A stretch of 7,174 nucleotides of DNA. It comes from Planctomycetaceae bacterium. GTDB lineage: Bacteria; Planctomycetota; Planctomycetia; Pirellulales; Thermoguttaceae. A program made the position numbers and the translations under genes. The notes beneath the pieces are model-generated. The model was not told the origin of the DNA, searched no databases, and worked only from the letters and a program-made list of their open reading frames with translations. This document shows positions 4,817-7,174 of this stretch, piece after piece. Every line of letters starts with the position of its first letter. The first letter of the stretch is position 1. The stretch is from contig JAITAZ010000076.1 of assembly GCA_031283825.1 (NCBI GenBank), positions 1 through 7,174 of the forward strand, given 5' to 3'.

Positions 4817-5158
4817 TTAATTTATTTCGTGTTTTGCGTCGTGATTTTTGTTGTGGTCTTGTATTTTTTCTTTATATTTTTTTATTTGTTGTTCTAACTT
4901 CGCAACCACTTGATCAACCGAACCGAACATATCGTTTGAACGATGATTCGCAACAAAAGTTCCTTTTGGCGATGGCGTTACGACTACTTCGACATTAGGT
5001 TCGTCGTTTTTTTCTAGGTCGATAATTATATCAATCGACAGTAGGCGTTCAAAAAATCTCTGAAGTTTAATTACTTTGGCAGAAATTTTTTCTTTTGTTA
5101 TGTCGGCGATTTCGCCGTGTCGAGTTTCGATATTTATTTGAACTGGATTTTTTTGCAT
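4817..5158 (-). CDS. hpf: Ribosome hibernation promoting factor, short form (HPF/YfiA family)
   Basis: The product is 113 residues, matching the short HPF class without the C-terminal dimerisation domain of long HPF. Family members bind the 30S decoding region of idle ribosomes and promote inactive dimers or protect monomers. Supporting features are the N-terminal beta strand VQINIETRHGEI, the basic helix with EKISAKVIKLQRFFERL (about 23-39), the strand IDIIIDLEK, the middle VEVVVTPSPKGTFVANHRSNDMFGSVDQVVAKLEQQIKKYKEKI, where the MF.SVDQ..AKLE.Q pattern is typical, and a Lys/His/Asn-rich tail. The start is well supported by AGGAG (5167-5171 on the plus strand) eight bases upstream. It is next to ptsN, as in many bacterial hpf-ptsN clusters, and 213 bp after hpnH on the same strand. 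A small inverted repeat (5187-5203, CGAGTTGC/GCAAcCTCG) lies in its leader. Confidence 0.92.
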   Translation of the reverse strand: MQKNPVQINIETRHGEIADITKEKISAKVIKLQRFFERLLSIDIIIDLEKNDEPNVEVVVTPSPKGTFVANHRSNDMFGSVDQVVAKLEQQIKKYKEKIQDHNKNHDAKHEIN

Positions 5159-5371
5159 ATTAATTTCTCCTATTAAAATTTATAGCCGAGTTGCGCAACC
5201 TCGTAGATAATGCAGTTTATCGAAGGCTTTCAATCAAACGGGCAAGAAGTATAACTCAATTTTTAATTTTGGCAATAGTCAATCGGATAGAGGAGAAAAT
5301 TTCGGAATTGAGAATTATGACTCATGTTGTAACCGTTCATGCACAAGAGAAAAACAGAAGGCAATTTTTTT
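5159..5371. other. 213 bp gap between hpnH and hpf
   Basis: No supported gene. It carries the hpf ribosome site (5167-5171), the inverted repeat at 5187-5203 in the hpf leader, and no clear terminator for hpnH. On the minus strand, GATTGACTATTGCCAAAATTAAA-like sequence near 5262-5284 resembles 3911-3933 (18 of 23), which lies upstream of ptsH; the significance is uncertain. Confidence 0.4.
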
Positions 5372-6415
5372 CTAGCTTATTTGCCAGAGTGCTAGGCGGA
5401 TTAAATCTGTAAATTTATTTGCGAATAAAACGGCGGACGGTTCGTAGCCGCAATGCATCATGCAGTCTTCGCAGCGCGGGTCGTTTCCATAGCCGATCTT
5501 TGACCAATCCGTTAAGTCAATAAATTGATTATACGTTTCGTAATGCTTGTCCGTTACCAGATAACACGGAGATTTCCAACCTTTTACATTTCTAGTCGGA
5601 TTTGCCCATGCCGCACAAGGCAATTTTCGCTCGCCGCACAAGAAATCCATGAATGTCGGCGTTGTTGTAATTCTAAATTTTTTTAACCGTGTTCTTATCT
5701 CGCGGAATTTTTCGCAAATTTTGGATCGTGTGAGAAAAAAATCATTGGCGTTATTTTTATTTTTTCCGTCTTTTACCGCGTCGTAACCGTAGCCTGGTGC
5801 GAGCATCATTCCATCAACTCGCAACAACTTTAATTTCTCTGCAAGTTCGACTAACTCGTCAACAGTTGTCTGACTATATAATGTAGTATTTGTATAGACG
5901 AAAAATTTCTCGCGTTTTGCCGCTTTTATGCCGTTTATTGCAATTTCAAACGCGCCGTTTTTACCTACGATTGAATCATGCGTTTTTGCGACGCCGTCAA
6001 TATGAACATTCCAATACAACCGACTTCTTGCACGGCTATTATTTTTCGCCAACTCGCAAAAATCAGGTAACCTCGACTCAAGCAATTGACCATTTGTACA
6101 AAGATAAATAAACTTGCCAAGACGAAGCGTCCGATCAACTAATTCTAAAATATTCGGATAAATCAACGGTTCTCCGCCGCAAATACTGACTATCGGCGAG
6201 CCGGATTCTAATATCGAATTCACGCACTCATCAACCGAAAGACAACGCGAAAGTGTTTCGGAATACTCACGTATCCGACCGCATCCGCTACAACATAAAT
6301 TACACGCATGAAGCGGCTCAAGCATCAGAACAAGCGGAAATTTACGCTTGCCAAAAACTCTCTGCCAACACATATATCGAGACATGCCAAATAATAACGA
6401 TAATGGAAATCGCAC
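5372..6415 (-). CDS. hpnH: HpnH, adenosylhopane synthase (radical SAM)
   Basis: The product is 347 residues, in the expected range. HpnH uses a [4Fe-4S] cluster and S-adenosylmethionine to join a 5'-deoxyadenosyl group to diploptene, giving adenosylhopane, the first step to C35 bacteriohopanepolyols. The radical SAM motif CNLCCSGC (C38-x3-C42-x2-C45) is intact, preceded by the family-typical FPLVLMLEPL. GGEP (80-83) binds SAM, VHIDG and NTT strands follow, and the C-terminus has NPTRNVKGWKSPCYLV and RCEDCMMHCGYEPSA (Cys315, Cys318, Cys322), highly characteristic of HpnH. The start is a GTG, chosen because GGAGAG lies five bases upstream; the first ATG is ten residues later and would lose conserved N-terminal sequence. 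No squalene-hopene cyclase or other hpn gene is in the window. It could be co-transcribed with hpf, 213 bp downstream, but the gap makes this uncertain. Confidence 0.93.
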   Translation of the reverse strand: MRFPLSLLFGMSRYMCWQRVFGKRKFPLVLMLEPLHACNLCCSGCGRIREYSETLSRCLSVDECVNSILESGSPIVSICGGEPLIYPNILELVDRTLRLGKFIYLCTNGQLLESRLPDFCELAKNNSRARSRLYWNVHIDGVAKTHDSIVGKNGAFEIAINGIKAAKREKFFVYTNTTLYSQTTVDELVELAEKLKLLRVDGMMLAPGYGYDAVKDGKNKNNANDFFLTRSKICEKFREIRTRLKKFRITTTPTFMDFLCGERKLPCAAWANPTRNVKGWKSPCYLVTDKHYETYNQFIDLTDWSKIGYGNDPRCEDCMMHCGYEPSAVLFANKFTDLIRLALWQIS

Positions 6416-6420
6416 AAATA

Positions 6421-6426
6421 CTCTCC
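6421..6426 (-). promoter_or_regulatory. Ribosome binding site deciding the GTG start of hpnH
   Basis: On the minus strand the sequence reads GGAGAG, followed by TATTT and then GTG at 6415-6413. The five-base spacing is good, and this supports the GTG over the in-frame ATG ten codons downstream. Confidence 0.7.
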
Positions 6427-6640
6427 AATATTAAATTCAAAATTAGGAAAATTAATAGTTCAACTCGTATGAACAATTTCAATTATTATAACCGCCTATT
6501 TTATTTTGCAATCACACGAACAATTTAATCGAGAGAATTTTTTAAAACGAAATTTTTGTTTTGTCCTTTGAGTCAATTAATTGCCAGATTTAATTGTGAA
6601 AGTTCCTTTTGTCCCCAAAGTCTTCTTAAAGTGATATGAC

Positions 6641-6694
6641 TTGTAAACGTTCACGGAAATTTTGTAACAGTTCAGTAAGCAACAATTGATCGGG
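6641..6694 (-). repeat. Inverted degenerate copy of the repeat at 3087-3145
   Basis: Read on the plus strand, 6641-6694 aligns with the reverse complement of 3087-3145 with about 43 of 54 identities and one 5-base gap. The best block is TTGTAA(A/G)CGTTCACGG, and the alignment ends in TTGATC(G/A)GG. It lies immediately left of the 6705-6834 element, which may have inserted near its end. Confidence 0.5.
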
Positions 6695-6704
6695 AATAGC
6701 TATC

Positions 6705-6834
6705 GGGAACTTTTAAAAACTAATTTTATTAGGAACGCGGGCGTCCCGCCTGCATGACAAACGCCTAAATATGCGGTCGAGACGACCGCGATCCTAATGA
6801 AAATAAATTTTACATGAGGTTTTTAGAAGTTCCC
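6705..6834. mobile_element. MITE-like 130 bp element with TATC target duplication
   Basis: The terminal inverted repeats GGGAACTTTTAAAAAC (6705-6720) and GTTTTTAGAAGTTCCC (6819-6834) pair at 15 of 16 positions. TATC directly flanks both ends (6701-6704 and 6835-6838). Further in, ATTAGGA (6728-6734) pairs with TCCTAAT (6792-6798). Two compact GC-rich hairpins sit in the centre: GCGGG/CCCGC (6737-6749) and GCGGTCG-AGA-CGACCGC (6773-6789). No protein is encoded, so it would need a transposase in trans. It lies between divergent genes, upstream of both hpnH and acnA. Confidence 0.65.
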
Positions 6835-6866
6835 TATCGACTGAATAATTACAAATTAGTTGCGTA

Positions 6867-6895
6867 TTGATTAAATCTGGATACTACATTATTAT
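6867..6895 (+). promoter_or_regulatory. Possible sigma-70-type promoter for acnA
   Basis: TTGATT (6867-6872) and TATTAT (6890-6895) are spaced by 17 bases, giving 4/6 and 5/6 matches to consensus. Transcription would start near 6902 and give a leader of about 175 bases. That leader contains the hairpins TTGGTC/GACCAA (6928-6933/6953-6958) and TTACGT/ACGTAA (7033-7038/7045-7050), the latter followed by TTTTT. In such A/T-rich DNA a match of this quality can occur by chance. Confidence 0.3.
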
Positions 6896-7077
6896 ATTTT
6901 TTGCTGTTTGGTAATTCTTTGTTTATGTTGGTCGTTTTGTGGAAAGAAGTCTGACCAATATTAAGAGTTATATTTTGTAACTATTCTGTTGCCGATTCCT
7001 TCGAGACGATGAATAAAATCGCGGCTGGATAGTTACGTTATTTTACGTAATTTTTAAATCAGGAGTTTAAATTTTCG

Positions 7078-7174
7078 ATGCTTGATGGGTTAGAAGTATT
7101 ATTGGTTGGCGGTAGGGAGTATGGTTATTATTCGTTACGAAAAATCGGGGTTGATTTAGCGCCTCTTCCGTATT
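7078..7174 (+). CDS. acnA: Aconitate hydratase, N-terminal start (runs off the window)
   Basis: Only 32 codons are visible, with no stop before the window edge. The protein begins MLDGLEVLLVGGREYGYYSL and continues RKIGVDLAPLPY. This matches the N-terminal pattern of AcnA/IRP-type aconitases: a short leader, VGG(K/R).Y.YYSL, and then LPY, which in the family continues into SL+.LLEN. The enzyme interconverts citrate and isocitrate in the TCA cycle with a [4Fe-4S] cluster; the cluster and active-site residues lie beyond the window. The ATG is preceded by AGGAG at 7061-7065, with a 12-base spacing that is somewhat long. Identification rests on a short stretch and so is good but not certain. It is transcribed divergently from hpnH. 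Confidence 0.8.
   Translation, partial: MLDGLEVLLVGGREYGYYSLRKIGVDLAPLPY

Larger units (their letters stand above)
6416..7077. other. 662 bp divergent gap between hpnH and acnA
   Basis: No gene is seen. From the left it has the hpnH ribosome site, A/T-rich sequence with two TTTTGTCC words (near 6562 and 6608), a degenerate inverted copy of the 3087-3145 repeat (6641-6694), a small inverted-repeat element with a target duplication (6701-6838), a possible promoter (6867-6895), hairpins at 6925-6961 and 7033-7050, and the acnA ribosome site AGGAG at 7061-7065. Confidence 0.6.

Noticed and set aside
5191..5412. Plus-strand open frame of 73 codons between hpf and hpnH
   Set aside because: It overlaps the end of hpnH, starts inside the hpf leader palindrome without a ribosome site, and resembles no family.
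6253..6528. Plus-strand open frame antisense to the start of hpnH
   Set aside because: It is a shadow of the strongly supported hpnH frame and has no family features.

Overview
The window is AT-rich bacterial DNA with eight recognisable protein genes and unusually roomy, repeat-filled gaps. Several features fit a Planctomycetota-like genome or another bacterium outside the well-studied groups: an HpnH-type hopanoid radical SAM enzyme, a FmdE-family protein, a NikR regulator, a minimal hpf-ptsN-HPr cluster, a plant-like tRNase Z homologue and an Rpn/PD-(D/E)XK-type C-terminal fragment. The taxonomic guess is inference from gene content only.

Layout. At the left edge is the C-terminal part of an Rpn-like (transposase/nuclease-associated) protein. 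Next come nikR and a tRNase Z-like metallo-beta-lactamase-fold gene, both on the plus strand. The latter converges on a FmdE-family gene on the minus strand, with a 128 bp inverted-repeat element between them whose right end touches the FmdE stop codon. The FmdE gene is followed by a 449 bp repeat island. Then, all on the minus strand, come HPr (ptsH), an EIIA-Ntr-like protein (ptsN), a short ribosome hibernation factor (hpf) and hpnH, in transcription order hpnH > hpf > ptsN > ptsH. A 662 bp divergent gap, holding another small inverted-repeat element with a target duplication, separates hpnH from the start of aconitase (acnA), which runs off the right edge.

Functional links. hpf, ptsN and ptsH form a compact version of the PTS-Ntr neighbourhood known from many bacteria (rpoN-hpf-ptsN-hprK/rapZ-npr). 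Here hprK and enzyme I are missing from the window. NikR implies nickel-dependent gene control, but no nickel transporter or nickel enzyme is present. HpnH makes adenosylhopane, the first C35 hopanoid intermediate, and stands apart from any other hpn gene.

The most striking non-coding content is a set of small non-autonomous, MITE-like elements and related degenerate repeats: 2195-2322, 3033-3191, 3206-3365, 6641-6694 and 6705-6834. Two of the full elements have direct repeats at their ends. There are also RNA-like structures with mutually exclusive or pseudoknot pairings around ptsN (3958-4039 and 4629-4667). I did not find a CRISPR array, tRNA or rRNA gene, or a convincing new multi-gene system. 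The best candidates for undescribed biology are the repeat families and the switch-like structures.
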